From Cherax quadricarinatus (Eukaryota; Arthropoda; Malacostraca; Decapoda; Parastacidae), in NCBI RefSeq assembly GCF_038502225.1, contig NC_091382.1:12509568-12573567 (forward strand): a stretch of DNA of 64,000 nucleotides, in the 5' to 3' direction. A model generated the notes under the pieces. The model saw nothing but the letters and a program-made list of their open reading frames with translations. It ran no database searches and was not told the DNA's origin. This document shows positions 53,847 through 64,000 of the stretch, one piece after another (position 1 is the stretch's first letter; every line of letters starts with the position of its first letter). Both the position numbers and the translations under genes were made by a program.

Positions 53847-56264
53847 ATGCCTCGTGGTAAGAAGTACCTCACTCCTCGGCGGACTGAAGGTCTTTTGTTC
53901 CCAAGTGATAGCTCTAACAGCGATGGAAATGTCAGTGAAGTGAATTCCATGGTTTTCAAGTGGGTGTGACCAAAAACAGTGCCCAGGATAATGTAATTAG
54001 TGATGAAAATCCAGATGACCCACAACCTTCCACCTCTGGTGCTGGGCCGGCTCGTTCACGTTCACCTGTACCAGGATGAAAGAGGAAACTATTTGCCCAT
54101 GTACAAGACTCAGATGTGAGCAGTGAAAGTGATAGTGATAGTGATTTCAAAGCTATTGAAAGCAATTCTAGTTGCGACAGTGAGGGTGAATATTCCCAAG
54201 TGAAGTGGCAGTATATATGATGTAGCATGCGGTCTGGTAGTGTGTCATATGCTGTTCCAAGGGAAAGGAGTAAATCTTGGAGCACATTCCTTGGCCCTAC
54301 ACCATGACCTGATAGTGAAGATGACGATATTGTTATGATGGGTATGAATGATGTGAGTGAGGCAGCAGGTGGTGGTGGTGATAGTGATGGTGGCATGAGT
54401 CATGTGGCACCAGCAGCGGGCCACGCTACTACTGACACTGCTGACTGCACAACTACAACCAGCCTCACCCAACCCCACAACCTGCACAACCACAACTACG
54501 TTTCAATATCCAGAACCCACCAGCAGACTGCATCTGGGATTGGCAGCAAGGTGACGAGTTTGCTCCCAGTCCCCATGACTCTGATGAAACACAAAGTGGA
54601 ATATGGCCATCGTGTACACTTGGGAACAATGCTACTGAACTGGAATGCTTTCAGTTATTCTTCGATGAACCCCTGATGGACATTATTGTCAGGGAAACCA
54701 ACACATACTATGAGTACACCATAGCAAATACAGTGGACCCCCGGTTAACGATATTTTTTCATTCCAGAAGTATGTTCAGGTGCCAGTACTGACTGAATTT
54801 GTTCTCATAAGGAATATTGTGAAGTAGATTAGTGCATTTCAGACCCCCAAACATACATGTACAAATGCACTTACATAAATACACTTACATAATTGGTCGC
54901 ATTGGGAGGTAATCGTTAAGCGGGAGTCCACTGTACATTTCTCTCACCAAGATCACGGCTACACCAGTGGAAGGACACAACTGTGGCAGAGATGTACTTG
55001 TTTTCTGCCACAATAATGCTTATGCCACATGTGTATAAGCACACTGTCACCACATACTGGTTAACAGAACGCCTGATTTCAACCCCCGGTTTTAGTGACA
55101 TTATAGGTGTGAATCGTTTTTTGATACTGTTACGTATGTTACACTTTTCAGACAAATCAAGGCCTGACAGAAGCGACAGGTTATATAAGATCAGAAATGT
55201 GTTTATGTACCTGAAACGAAAGTGTTGCATGTATTTTTATCCCTTCAGGAAGTTTGTTATTGACGAGTCTTTGATTTTATTCAAAGGAAGACTCTCATTC
55301 AAGCAATACATACCAAGCAAGAGGAAACACTTTGGTATAAAGTTATTTGTACTGTGTGATTGCAAAAGTGGTCTCGTTTTGGATATCATTGTGTACACTG
55401 GCAGTAATACACTGAGAGATACCAGGAAGTTACAGGGTATCTCTGGTGATGTGGTTCGAACAATTGTGGACCCATATCTTGGTAAGGGGCATATATTATA
55501 TACTGATAACTGGTACACAAGCCCCATACTCAGCGATTTCTTGCAAGTGAACCTGACAGACCTGTGTGGCACAGTGCGTGGTAATCGGAAGCATATGCCA
55601 AGGTTCGACGCTGGCACTCGCAGAGGTGAGGTGCAGGCCTTTGCTGCCAATGACATCATGGCATTTCAGTGGCATGACAAACGTGATGTCAGTGCTGACA
55701 TCAGTTCACAGAAACGAAATGGCACACACTGGCAGGCACAACAGAGAGACCAATGAACCCATTCTAAAACCTGCAGCTGTCATGGACTACAACCTCAATA
55801 TGCGCTTAGTGAACAAATGTGACATGCAGATTGGGTTTGCTGATTGTGTACGAAAGAGTTATAAGTGGTATATAAAACTTTTTTTCCATCTTCTTGATAA
55901 TTCCATGCTAAATGCTTATAACATATGCAAGTTGAGGACCAACAACAAACCAAAATATGGTGAATTTTGTTTGTCAGTCATCAGACAAATAATCGCAAAA
56001 TACCAAGGAGCAACACCTGTAATAGACCAGCGCCCACGAAATTACCCACACATGTCATCTCGTTTGAGGCCTGGTGATCACTACCCCATACAACTGCCTC
56101 CTACTGCTTTCAAGAAAAGTGCTCAGAAGAGATGTTCTGTATGTGGACATACCACAAAATGCCCACAAACATGCAGAGACACTCGTTTTATGTGCGAGGT
56201 GTGTCAAGTACCACTCTGCATATACCCATGTTTCAAAGAGTTCCACAAGCTGCAGCAGTTCTAG
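53847..56264 (+). pseudogene. piggyBac (PGBD4-like) transposase pseudogene 2
   Basis: MPRGKKYLTPRRTEGLLFPS opens a frame that stops after about 40 codons. The acidic N-terminal region is frameshifted. From 54983 the core is open: MAEMYLFSATIMLMPHVYKH, YWLTERLISTPGFSDIIGVN, IDESLILFKGRLSFKQY (first Asp), YTDNWYTSP (second). A frameshift near 55690 leads to MDYNLNMRLVNKCDMQIGFA (third Asp kept). The C-terminal zinc domain (CSVCGHTT, CEVCQVPLC, CFKEFHKLQQF) ends at TAG 56262. A 203-bp MITE interrupts the sequence before the core. Confidence 0.88.
54731..54933. mobile_element. 203-bp Tigger-type MITE (family M1), copy 3, inside the piggyBac gene
   Basis: CAGTGGACCCCCGGTTAACG to AAGCGGGAGTCCACTG with TA duplication. 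It splits the codons for ANT/ISL of the transposase. Confidence 0.9.
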
Positions 56265-57412
56265 GAAAGTGTTCAGTGACTGTACATATGCATATATATT
56301 ATGGAACAATAGTAATAAACAATGTTTTGTATTGTTTGTTTGTGTAAACAAGTTTTATACACAATCTAATAGCAATAATGTTTGTTCAGTTATTGTGTTA
56401 TAAACAATGAGTGTATATTTGAACAATGCACCTTACTTTGGTCTCACAGGCCACATAAGTTACTTAAAAAAGAAAAATATTTGAAAATACAAGAAACCTT
56501 CAAATTGGAGTAAATAAAAGAATACCGGGTGGGTGGCATTCGCCGCTGTTGCTATACGCCACTCATTTTCTGCCAACTTTGTGCCTCTATATCTCGGTAA
56601 GTACTGATGGCAAAAATTTTTTTTAGGCTTAAAACACTCAGTAAAATAATTCTAACATTTTGGTAAGAAAAAATAATTTTTTTTTTTTTGAATACAGTAC
56701 TGTATTTTGTGACATAGAATGACAGTTTCAGAAAGGGGCCTGCGACAGGCAAAGGGTTAAGTGAGCAATATAGCTAGGCCTAAAAAATGCATATACAGTG
56801 GAACCTCAGCTTATGAATTTAATCTGTTCCATGGACTTTTTTGCATCCTGATTTGTTCATATGCTGGGTCAATTTTCCTCATTTAAATTAATTGAAATGC
56901 AATTAATTCGTTCCAGCCGAATTCCTGCTCTCAGGAAGCATGACGAAATAACCCTAATATCAACTCTATGTCTTATTTTTTGTCACAATTCATCTAATAT
57001 GACATAATAAACAATATAAATAACATAGAAACCTGATGTATACTCTAGAATGAATAAAATATGTCATTACGTGGACGGCGAGGGAGGAGGAGTGTGGTTG
57101 AGAGAGTGGTCGCTATGTACAATTTTTATGTTTATTTCATTACACTACGTACCTGGTCTGTGCTTATCAATAATTTCTTGCTTTAATTTCATGCAAATCA
57201 TCCTCTTTTTCTTCTCGGCACTGTCCTTTGCACTTGCTTTCTTAGGACACATAGTTAGAAGAAAGAAATCTGGTGAATTAACTGCACGAAACATAAGGAA
57301 ATCACAAGAATTCCTTGCACCGTGAGGGTAGCTCAGTAAGCACATGTGCACTGGTGAGCACTGTGGTAGTGTTGTCAAACTAAATTATACGCACTATGTA
57401 CATAGTATATTT

Positions 57413-57602
57413 TTTTTTCAACAAACCAGCTGTATCCCACCAAGGCAGGGTGGCCCAAAAAGAAAAACAGAAGTTTTCCTTTTTAAATTTAGTAATTTGT
57501 ACAGGAGAAGGGGTTACTAGCCCCTTGCTCCCGGCATTTTAGTCGCCTCTTACAACACGCATGGCTTACGAAGGAAGAATTCTGTTCCACTTCCCCATGG
57601 AG
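57413..57602 (-). repeat. LINE-tail SINE-like repeat D, fragment
   Basis: CCACCAAGGCAGGGTGGCCC, TACTAGCCCCTTGCTCCCGG and CTGTTCCACTTCCCCATGGA match 2070-2250. Confidence 0.65.
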
Positions 57603-57921
57603 AGTACATAGTATTATTGTTATTATTATATTGTTATTATTTATTATACGTAATTATTATGTATTATCATTACAGTGGACCCCCGCATAACGATTTTAAT
57701 CCGTGCAAGAGGGGTAATTGTTATGCGAAATAATCGGTATGCGAATGAATTTTCCCCATAAGAAATAATGGAAATCAAATTAATCCGTGCAAGACACCCA
57801 AAAGTATGAAAAAAAAATTTTTACCACATGAAATATACATTTTCCCACACACAAAGAGAAGGATACATGCACAATAGTAGAGTAGTACATGCACAGTATA
57901 TATTGTGCATGTACTAGTCTA

Positions 57922-58146
57922 CTAAATGAAGAATAAATGACACTTACCTTTATTGAAGATGCAGCAATGACTGATGAGACACTGTGTCCTGGGAGTGCCT
58001 TTTCCTCCTGAGTACTGTAGGTCCTGTTTGGCATTTTCTTCCAGAACAGGCCTTATCACACTGTGTATGCCACTACGATTCTTAAATCTCTCAAACCAAC
58101 CTTTGCTGGCTTTAAATTCACCAATATGAGCACTAGTTCCAGGCAT
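57922..58146 (-). pseudogene. Second Tigger fragment of the composite (copy 3)
   Basis: The same 74-codon fragment as in the two other copies. Confidence 0.7.
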
Positions 58147-58167
58147 TTTTCCCTGTTCACCTGGGTG

Positions 58168-59373
58168 TTAGTCGACTTGTGTGGGTTGCATCCTGGGAGA
58201 CAAGATTAAGGACCCCAATGGAAATAAGTTAGACAGTCTTCGATGACACTGACTTTTTTGGGTTATCCTGGGTGGCAAATCCTCTGGGGTTAATTGTTTC
58301 TTGGTATTCTCAATAAGCCACACCAACAACGGTGCTACAGCAGCAGCAGCAGCAGCTGACGGTGGTACAGCAGCAACAGACGATGCTACAGCAGCAGCAG
58401 ACGATGCTACAGCAGCAGCAGACGATGCTACAGCAGCAGCAGCAGCTGACGGTGGTACAGCAGCAACAGACGATGCTACAGCAGCAGCAGACGATGCTAC
58501 AGCAGCAACAGACGATGTTACAGCAGCAGCAGACGATGCTACAGCAGCAGCAGCAGCTGACGGTGGTACAGCAGCAACAGACGATGCTACAGCAGCAACA
58601 GACGATGCTACAGCAGCAACAGACGATGTTACAGCAGCAGCAGACGGTGCTACAGCAGCAGCAGCAGCTGACGGTGGTACAGCAGCAACAGACGATGCTA
58701 CAGCAGCAGCAGACGATGCTACAGCAGCAACAGACGATGTTACAGCAGCAGCAGATGATGCTACAGCAGCAGCAGCAGCTGACGGTGGTACAGCAGCAAC
58801 AGACGATGCTACAGCAGCAACAGACGATGCTACAGCAGCAACAGACGATGTTACAGCAGCAGCAGACGGTGCTACAGCAGCAGCAGCAGCTGACGGTGGT
58901 ACAGCAGCAACAGACGATGCTACAGCAGCAACAGACGATGCTACAGCAGCAACAGACGATGTTACAGCAGCAGCAGACGGTGCTACAGCAGCAGCAGCAG
59001 CTGACGGTGGTACAGCAGCAACAGACGATGCTACAGCAGCAACAGACGATGTTACAGCAGCAGCAGACGATGCTACAGCAGCAGCAGCAGCTGACGGTGG
59101 TACAGCAGCAACAGACGATGCTACAGCAGCAACAGACGATGTTACAGCAGCAGCAGACGATGCTACAGCAGCAGCAGCAGCTGACAGTGCAGCAGCAGCA
59201 GCAGCTGTACCACCAATAGTAGCGATGGTTGATTGGGGTTTATTATACAACCTGGCCAGCTCGGAGACACGCACTCCACTTTCATACTTATCAATGATCT
59301 TTTTCTTCATCTCTATTGTAATTCTCACCCTTATTGCTGTAGGGTTGGCACTAGAAGCTTTCTTGGGGCCCAT
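58168..59373 (-). CDS. Chimeric Tigger HTH / poly-Ala / SINE ORF, copy 3
   Basis: An open frame of about 401 codons from the ATG at 59373. MGPKKASSANPTAIRVRITI, the pipsqueak-type HTH (ESGVRVSELARLYNKPQSTI), then about 295 residues of Ala/Ser/Val/Pro repeats (AAAVTSSVAAVASS, VPPSAAAAAV). LLVWLIENTKKQLTPEDLPP and the SINE-derived tail end at 58168. The array is free of stops on this strand and also, in other frames, on the opposite strand. Confidence 0.6.
   Translation of the reverse strand: MGPKKASSANPTAIRVRITIEMKKKIIDKYESGVRVSELARLYNKPQSTIATIGGTAAAAAALSAAAAAVASSAAAVTSSVAAVASSVAAVPPSAAAAAVASSAAAVTSSVAAVASSVAAVPPSAAAAAVAPSAAAVTSSVAAVASSVAAVASSVAAVPPSAAAAAVAPSAAAVTSSVAAVASSVAAVASSVAAVPPSAAAAAVASSAAAVTSSVAAVASSAAAVASSVAAVPPSAAAAAVAPSAAAVTSSVAAVASSVAAVASSVAAVPPSAAAAAVASSAAAVTSSVAAVASSAAAVASSVAAVPPSAAAAAVASSAAAVASSAAAVASSVAAVPPSAAAAAAVAPLLVWLIENTKKQLTPEDLPPRITQKSQCHRRLSNLFPLGSLILSPRMQPTQVD
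58331..59215 (-). repeat. Ala-coding minisatellite with higher-order repeats, long allele (about 885 bp)
   Basis: 21-bp units (CAGACGATGCTACAGCAGCAG type on the plus strand) are grouped into larger blocks. Each block is marked by CAGCTGACGGTGGTACAGCA, which occurs eight times, plus one CAGCTGACAGTGCAGCAGCA at the end. Confidence 0.93.
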
Positions 59374-60198
59374 GGTCACTTATTTTCCAGAAAAAGCACC
59401 GAAAACACTGTAATAATACGAAATATTCCGATTGTATGCTTGGATGTTACCGCGGAGGCTGGCTGGTAAACAATGCCACCGGCGGAACATGTGAGCGTGG
59501 CTGAGGCCGCACATTGGACGCGTCTCGGACGAAAATCGGTGAGCGGGTTTTTAAGCGGTATGCGAGGCAAAATTTTTGCGATTAAACCAAGCGGTATGCG
59601 GATTAATCGCTATGTGATGCCATCGTTATGCGGGGGTCCACTGTATTAGTAGTACATACGTATTATAATAATAATTATCATTATTATTAATATAGGGACC
59701 TGGAGCACAGATCCAATTCCCTAGATCAAGAGCCCCTCAACATGTATGTATGTACTACTGCTACTACTACTACTAATAATAATCATTATTATTATAATAG
59801 CAATAATAATAATACAATAGTAATAATAATAACAGTAAGGAGAAACTTCAAAAAGCAGCCAGTGGTTGGCGCCACCATCAACAAAACATTGGTAACCACT
59901 GCTAGTACACTTTTCACCTGTCTAGACTTAAGTAGTCTATTAGTATTAGGTTAAGTCTGCCCGAAATGCCTCAGCATGATAGAGGCATTTGTTGCTCCAA
60001 TCATACATGTGAACACACATTGTAACCTTTGCAAAGAAATAAATATTTTATTTATTTATTTATTTAAGGAACCTCCCTTGATGGGGAAGTTCGCATCCTG
60101 AAATTTCGTTCGTATCCAGAAACAAAAAATCGACAGAACAACGGTTCGTATCCTAAAAAATTCACATGGTGGGGCGTTTGTAAGCCGAGGTTCCACTG

Positions 60199-60839
60199 TA
60201 CAGTACACACATTACTTACAATATTTTTGTTCTTAGCCTATAATGAGTGGTGAATATATTTATTGTAAGAAGTCTGAATGAATGAAGAATAGGTATAACT
60301 GACAACTACTGCATTAGCAAAATGCTGTAAAGTGGGGACCCCTACCTGTATTAAGCACTCAATAAAGCTAGGCATACAAAACAGATAAAAATGTAAAATA
60401 AATACACAGTACGTACAATACATACCCTAAAATACAACACCGTTCATCTTTCCCTTACGCAACTCTTGTATTAAAATGGCGGAAAACCAGTAGAAGCACT
60501 GAACACAATGAACACTGGTTCAATTGAAAGCCAACGAAAACATAGAACATCGAAAAGTGGGAGCTGTACATGCAGGGCCCTCGTTTACAATGTTTGTCTT
60601 ATATTATGTTGTTTTGTTATCACCACCCAGATCTGCATCTCAGGGCTCTTATGCCAAAAACAGATTCACTTTACATAAAAATGAAGTGTGTACAGAAAAT
60701 TATTGTCCCAGTGTGCATCTTGAGTTATAACATGGGATCTTATGGTCCCTATCTTAACATAAATATAAATTTATTTCTTTAAGTGGTACAAAAGAATGTA
60801 CAGTAGTTAACATATACTGTACAGTAGACTGCTATATTA
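60199..60839. other. Unassigned sequence
   Basis: It contains a small TIR remnant (AAAGTGGGGACCCCTACCTGTA near 60330). No exon or other element is recognised. A short ATG frame at 60476 ends after a few codons. Confidence 0.4.
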
Positions 60840-61061
60840 CAGTGGAATCCTGGGTTTCAGCCACCCTAAGAATCAGCCGCTTTGGGTTTTGACCACTTTT
60901 TTCGGCCAAATTTTGTCCAGCGTTTCAGCCATTGCCCCGGGTTTTGGCTGGCGTACCAGACCTGTCCGCCTGTCCGCGCTTGCACGCTTCCCTGCGCAGG
61001 CGTTGTGAGCCAGTCTAGCGCTGTTTATCCTTGAGTGAGCATTACCCTGCACGCTCATCCA

Positions 61062-61190
61062 TCCAGCCAGGCAGTCAGCCAGGCAGCCAGCCAGGCAGCC
61101 AGCCAGGCAGCCAGCCAGGCAGCCAGCCAGGCAGCCAGCAAGCCATCCAGCCAGCCACCCAGCCAGCCAGCCAGCCAGCCACCCATCCAG
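61062..61190 (+). repeat. CCAG/CAGC minisatellite in the Tigger 5' UTR
   Basis: GGCAGCCAGCCAGGCAGCCA units end about 30 bp before the ATG at 61221. The position matches the array at 13199-13432. Confidence 0.9.
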
Positions 61191-61220
61191 GCATTAATTG
61201 TGACTGTGAAATAAGCTACC

Positions 61221-63217
61221 ATGGGCCCAAAGAAACTTCCTAGCGGTAGCCCTGTGGTAAAAAAAAGTGAGGAACACCATAGCAGTGAAGGAGGAGATTG
61301 TAGAAAAATACGAGAATGGCGTTCATGTGGGGGAGCTTGCCAGGATGTACAGCAAAAACAAATGAACTATCATTTCTATCCTGGCGAAGAGAAAAGAACT
61401 CAAGGAAGCTGATGTTGCGAAAGGTGTTGACATGTTATCCAAAAATAGATCACAAACAGTCGAAAAGGTTGAGAAGTTGTTGGTGGTGTATCAACAATAA
61501 ACAGATAGCGAGTGATAGTGTTTCAGAGTCGATTGTTTGTGAGAAAGCAAGGCAGTTGCATGCTGACCTTATAAAGAAAATGCCTGAAACCAGTTTTGAT
61601 TTTAGTGAATTTAAGGCCAGCAGAGGCTGGTTTGACAGATTTAAGAAGTGTAGTGTTGTAAGGCATGGTGAGGCAGCCAGTTCAGATAAACGAGGGGCTG
61701 AAAAATTTGTGCATGAATTTAAGGGGTACGTAGAGACTCAAAAATTCAAACACTAACAAGTGTTCACTTGTGACGAAACAGGCCTGCTTTGGAAGAAAAT
61801 GCCAAAGAGGACCTACATTACTCAGGAGGAAAAGGCACTGCCAGGACACAAACCTATGAAAGACAGGCTCACTCTTTTGTTCTGTGCTAATGCTAGTGGG
61901 GATTTTAACCCTTAAATGGTCCAAACGTATATATACGTTTTTTCAACATCTGAAAGTATGTAAAAAAATGTAGATCTTCTTTTTTGTTTTACATTTGAAA
62001 ACGTGTAAAAAAAACTTTTATCTACATTTTTTTTTGTTATATTTGAAAATATGTAAAAAAAAGTAGATCTACTTTTGTAGCACTACGAATTTGAGCGTCG
62101 ATCTGTTTGGACCGTTTAAGGGTTAAAGTATCACTCAGAAAATCCCAGTGTGTTTAAGAAAAACAATGTCATCAAGAATAAATTGTGTCTTGTGGAAAGC
62201 AAATGTAATAAAGCATGGGTCACGATGCAAATTTTCAGAGTGGGTCAATGAAGTGTTTGGCCCCAGTGTGAAAAAATACCTCCTGGGAAATAATTTGCCA
62301 CTCATGTGCCTCCTGGTAATGGACAATGCTCCTTCTCATCCTCCAAACTTGGAAGACCTATTGTCTAGGGACTTCAATTTCATTACAGTGAAGTTCTTGC
62401 CTCCTAATACCACTCCTCTCCTCCAGCCCATGGACCAGCAGTTCATTTCTAACTTCAAAAAACCCTACACCAAAGCAGTGTTTGAAATGTGCTTTGAAGT
62501 GACCTCAGACACTCAGTTGACCCTAAGAGAGTTCTGGAAGAAGCACTTCACTATCATCCATTGCATAAGCCTTATAGGTAAGGCTTGGGAAGGAGTGACT
62601 TCCAGGACTTTGAACTGCCTGGAGACAATTGTGGCCACAATGTGTTGTCCAGAGGGATTTTGAAGGGTTTGAGGCTGACCCTGACCCTGCTGACTCTCTG
62701 CCTGTTGTGGAAGGTATTGTGGCATTGGGCCAGTCCATGGGGTTGGAGATGAGTGGCGAGGATGTGGAAGAGTTGGTGGAGGACCACAGGGAAGAGCTAA
62801 CCACTGACGAACTGCAAGAGTTTCAACTGGAACAGCATCAGATCACAGCTGAGGAACTTGCTTCAGAGGAGGAGGAGGAGGAGGAGGAGGAGGGAGTGAA
62901 GGAGATGCCTTCTTTTGTGATTAAGGACATCTGTGCAAAGTGGAATGAGTTGCAAACTTTTGTTGAAAAGTATTATTCTGACCAAGCTGAAACAAGCCAT
63001 ATCTGCAACATGTTCAGTGACAAAACCTTGTCCCACCTCAGGGAAATCTTAGAGATGCCAGAAAAAGAGCACTCTTGACAGTTATTTTGTGCAACAGGGG
63101 TCCAGTGACTCTCAAGCTGGTCCTAATGGCCTTAAAAGACAAAGAAGGGAAGTAACCCCAGATAAGGACTTGTTACCTAAAGTCTTTATGGAAGGGGATT
63201 CCCCTTCCAAACAATAA
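61221..63217 (+). pseudogene. Tigger transposase pseudogene (second subfamily)
   Basis: MGPKKLPSGSPVVKK shifts frame at an A-run (61259-61266). The HTH regions continue in another frame (ENGVHVGELARMYSKNK, then stop). GWFDRFKKCSVVRHGEAASS, CDETGLLWKKMPKRTYITQE (first Asp), LLVMDNAPSHPP (second) and PMDQQFISNFKKPY (third) are visible. A 220-bp MITE (61905-62126) interrupts at DF/K and about 15-20 bp are lost beside it. Further frameshifts occur near 61480, 62210 and 62620. It ends at KVFMEGDSPSKQ, TAA at 63215. Confidence 0.85.
61905..62126. mobile_element. Short TTAA MITE (family D) inside the Tigger transposase
   Basis: TTAA at 61905-61908 and 62123-62126, with ends CCCTTAAATGGTCCAAACG and TTTGGACCGTTTAAGGG. 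The interior is poly-A/T with repeated GTAGATCT words. Confidence 0.85.
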
Positions 63218-63358
63218 ATCCTCACCCTCTCCTCCTCCCTATCTTCCAGATGCCAGCAAATCTCTTCAATAAATGTAAGTAAATATTATTTTAAATGTTG
63301 ATTTAAATTTTAATTTATCTATTGTATAATATGCATTTATTTATGTGTGTTGTGTGTA

Positions 63359-64000
63359 TGCCAATTTGGATTTAGGAAAAATAAAAGCACTAATGATGCA
63401 ATCATAAAAATGCTAGATCTGCTTTACACAGCATTGGAAAATAAGGAATATCCACTAGGAATTTTTATTGACCTAAGAAAAGCTTTTGACACAGTAGACC
63501 ACGACATCCTACTCCACAAACTTGACCATTACGGTATAAGAGGCCATGCGCTTGCTTATTTCAAATCTTACCTTACTAATAGGTAAGATAAGATAAGATT
63601 TCGTTCGGATTTTTAACCCCGGAGGGTTAGCCACCCAGGATAACCCAAGAAAGTCAGTGTGTCATCGAGGACTGTCTAACTTATTTCCATTGGGGTCCTT
63701 AATCTTGTCCCCCAGGATGCGACCCACACCAGTCGACTAACACCCAGGTACCTATTTGCTGCTAGGTGAACAGGACAACAGGTGTAAGGAAACGTGTTGA
63801 AATGTTTCCACCCGCCGGGAATCGAACCCGGGCCCTCCGTGTGTGAAGCGGGAGCTTTAGCCACCAGGCCACCGGGCCGGTATCAGTATGTTACCATTAA
63901 AGACACAGCATCAACAACACGGCCACTTGATACTGGAGTTCCGCAGGGAAGTGTCCTTGGTCCCCTTCTCTTCCTCATATACATCAATGATCTTCCAAAC
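63359..64000 (+). pseudogene. CR1-like LINE reverse transcriptase, split by a SINE, running off the window
   Basis: CQFGFRKNKSTNDAIIKMLD, box A FIDLRKAFDTVDHDILLHKL and FKSYLTNR; after the [24 protein letters not shown] and [18 protein letters not shown] (box B). No stop is seen in either part. It is 5'-truncated, inserted in the Tigger 3' UTR, and the 3' end is outside the window. Confidence 0.82.
63591..63880 (-). mobile_element. tRNA-derived SINE (family S1), complete
   Basis: The minus-strand head has GGTGGCCTGGTGGCTAAAGC and the B box GGGTTCGATTCCC. The core has GTTAGTCGACTGGTGTGGG, followed by CTGGGTGGCTAACCCTCC and a (CTTAT)n tail. It interrupts the LINE reverse transcriptase between SYLTNR and QYVTIK. 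Its core and 3' half reappear, antisense, inside the three composite Tigger elements. Confidence 0.85.

Larger units (their letters stand above)
53627..56760 (+). mobile_element. piggyBac element 2, both ends present
   Basis: TTAA at 53627-53630 and 56757-56760, with ends CCCTTTGATTGTTTTGG and GACAGGCAAAGGG. It is about 2.9 kb after removing the MITE at 54731-54933. It is the only copy here with both termini and a transposase, and its ends match those of the family A MITEs. Confidence 0.88.
57673..59643 (-). mobile_element. Composite Tigger, copy 3 (longest array)
   Basis: CAGTGGACCCCCGCATAACG to ATGCGGGGGTCCACTG, with TA on both sides. It is 1,971 bp, about half of it minisatellite. Otherwise it is nearly the same as 51417-52586. 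Confidence 0.92.
56796..60198 (-). mobile_element. Pogo-family relic with nested repeats and composite Tigger
   Basis: CAGTGGAACCTCAGCTTATG at the left and AAGCCGAGGTTCCACTG at the right, with TA outside. On the minus strand near 57250 it encodes a start, MCPKKASAKDSAEKKKRMIC, LKQEIIDKH. The rest of the transposase is missing. A repeat D fragment (57413-57602), AT-rich sequence and the Tigger at 57673-59643 are nested inside. Confidence 0.6.
60840..63358 (+). mobile_element. Tigger element (second subfamily), 3' end replaced by LINE
   Basis: CAGTGGAATCCTGGGTTTCA follows TA (60838-60839). The 5' UTR has the CCAG array (61062-61190). The 3' UTR (CTTCAATAAATGTAAGTAAA) breaks off at the LINE near 63358. 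Confidence 0.82.

Noticed and set aside
58331..59215. Regularly spaced repeats resembling a CRISPR array
   Set aside because: Units are contiguous degenerate 21-mers without unique spacers, there are no cas genes, and the genome is eukaryotic.
58332..59219. 295-codon Gln-rich open frame that looks like a polyQ protein
   Set aside because: It is the antisense of the composite Tigger minisatellite. The strand carrying the transposase HTH gives the Ala-rich reading, so a polyQ gene is not supported.
60476..60500. ATGGCGGAAAACCAG as the first exon of a gene
   Set aside because: The frame stops at once and there is no splice donor in a sensible position.
63800..63880. Possible tRNA gene
   Set aside because: The A and B boxes are present, but the acceptor stem does not close and the sequence runs into a SINE core; the copy at 690-978 has the same arrangement.

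Overview
The window is eukaryotic, intron-rich and dominated by transposable elements. Non-LTR retrotransposons, tRNA-derived SINEs, Tigger/pogo elements and TTAA-type (piggyBac) elements are layered inside one another, with many ATT, CTC and CAG microsatellites. The mix and the repeat families resemble a decapod crustacean such as a crayfish or shrimp. That assignment is inference, because no ribosomal or mitochondrial marker is present.

One host gene is recognisable. Two minus-strand exons (42218-42329 and 8541-8665) encode adjacent parts of a TRM13/TRMT13 tRNA 2'-O-methyltransferase. Their splice sites are canonical, their codon phases fit, and the joined protein reads across the boundary like the human protein. 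About 33.5 kb of intron separates them, and nearly all of that intron is transposon. The remaining exons must lie outside the window or were not recognised.

Layout. 1-2.6 kb: Tigger tail, a piggyBac-type MITE, two tRNA-SINE families and a LINE-tail SINE. 2.6-6.5 kb: a Tigger copy split by a MITE, then an inverted Tigger end carrying a LINE tail. 6.5-8.8 kb: low-repeat intron, a fold-back repeat, a 203-bp MITE and the first exon. 8.8-13 kb: a Tigger derivative with an intact DNA-binding-only ORF, a MITE, and a microsatellite flanked by inverted pogo fragments. 13-16.6 kb: a second Tigger subfamily. 16.7-26.4 kb: a non-autonomous TTAA element holding a nearly complete I-like LINE, which itself holds a composite Tigger. 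27-36 kb: a Tigger holding two MITEs, one of which holds another Tigger, followed by two RTE-like LINE copies. 36-42.2 kb: RTE-like LINEs and a fold-back retroposon. 42.8-45.7 kb: a second copy of the non-autonomous TTAA element. 46-56.8 kb: two decayed piggyBac transposase genes, a pogo relic, CR1-like LINE pieces and a composite Tigger. 56.8-64 kb: a pogo relic with a third composite Tigger, another Tigger, and a LINE interrupted by a SINE.

The most unusual item is a family of three composite Tigger elements (19610-21089, 51417-52586, 57673-59643). A truncated transposase ORF is joined in frame to an alanine-coding minisatellite and then to antisense SINE sequence. The copies share their junctions but differ about tenfold in array length. 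All transposase and reverse transcriptase genes here appear broken, except short deletion-derived ORFs that stay open.
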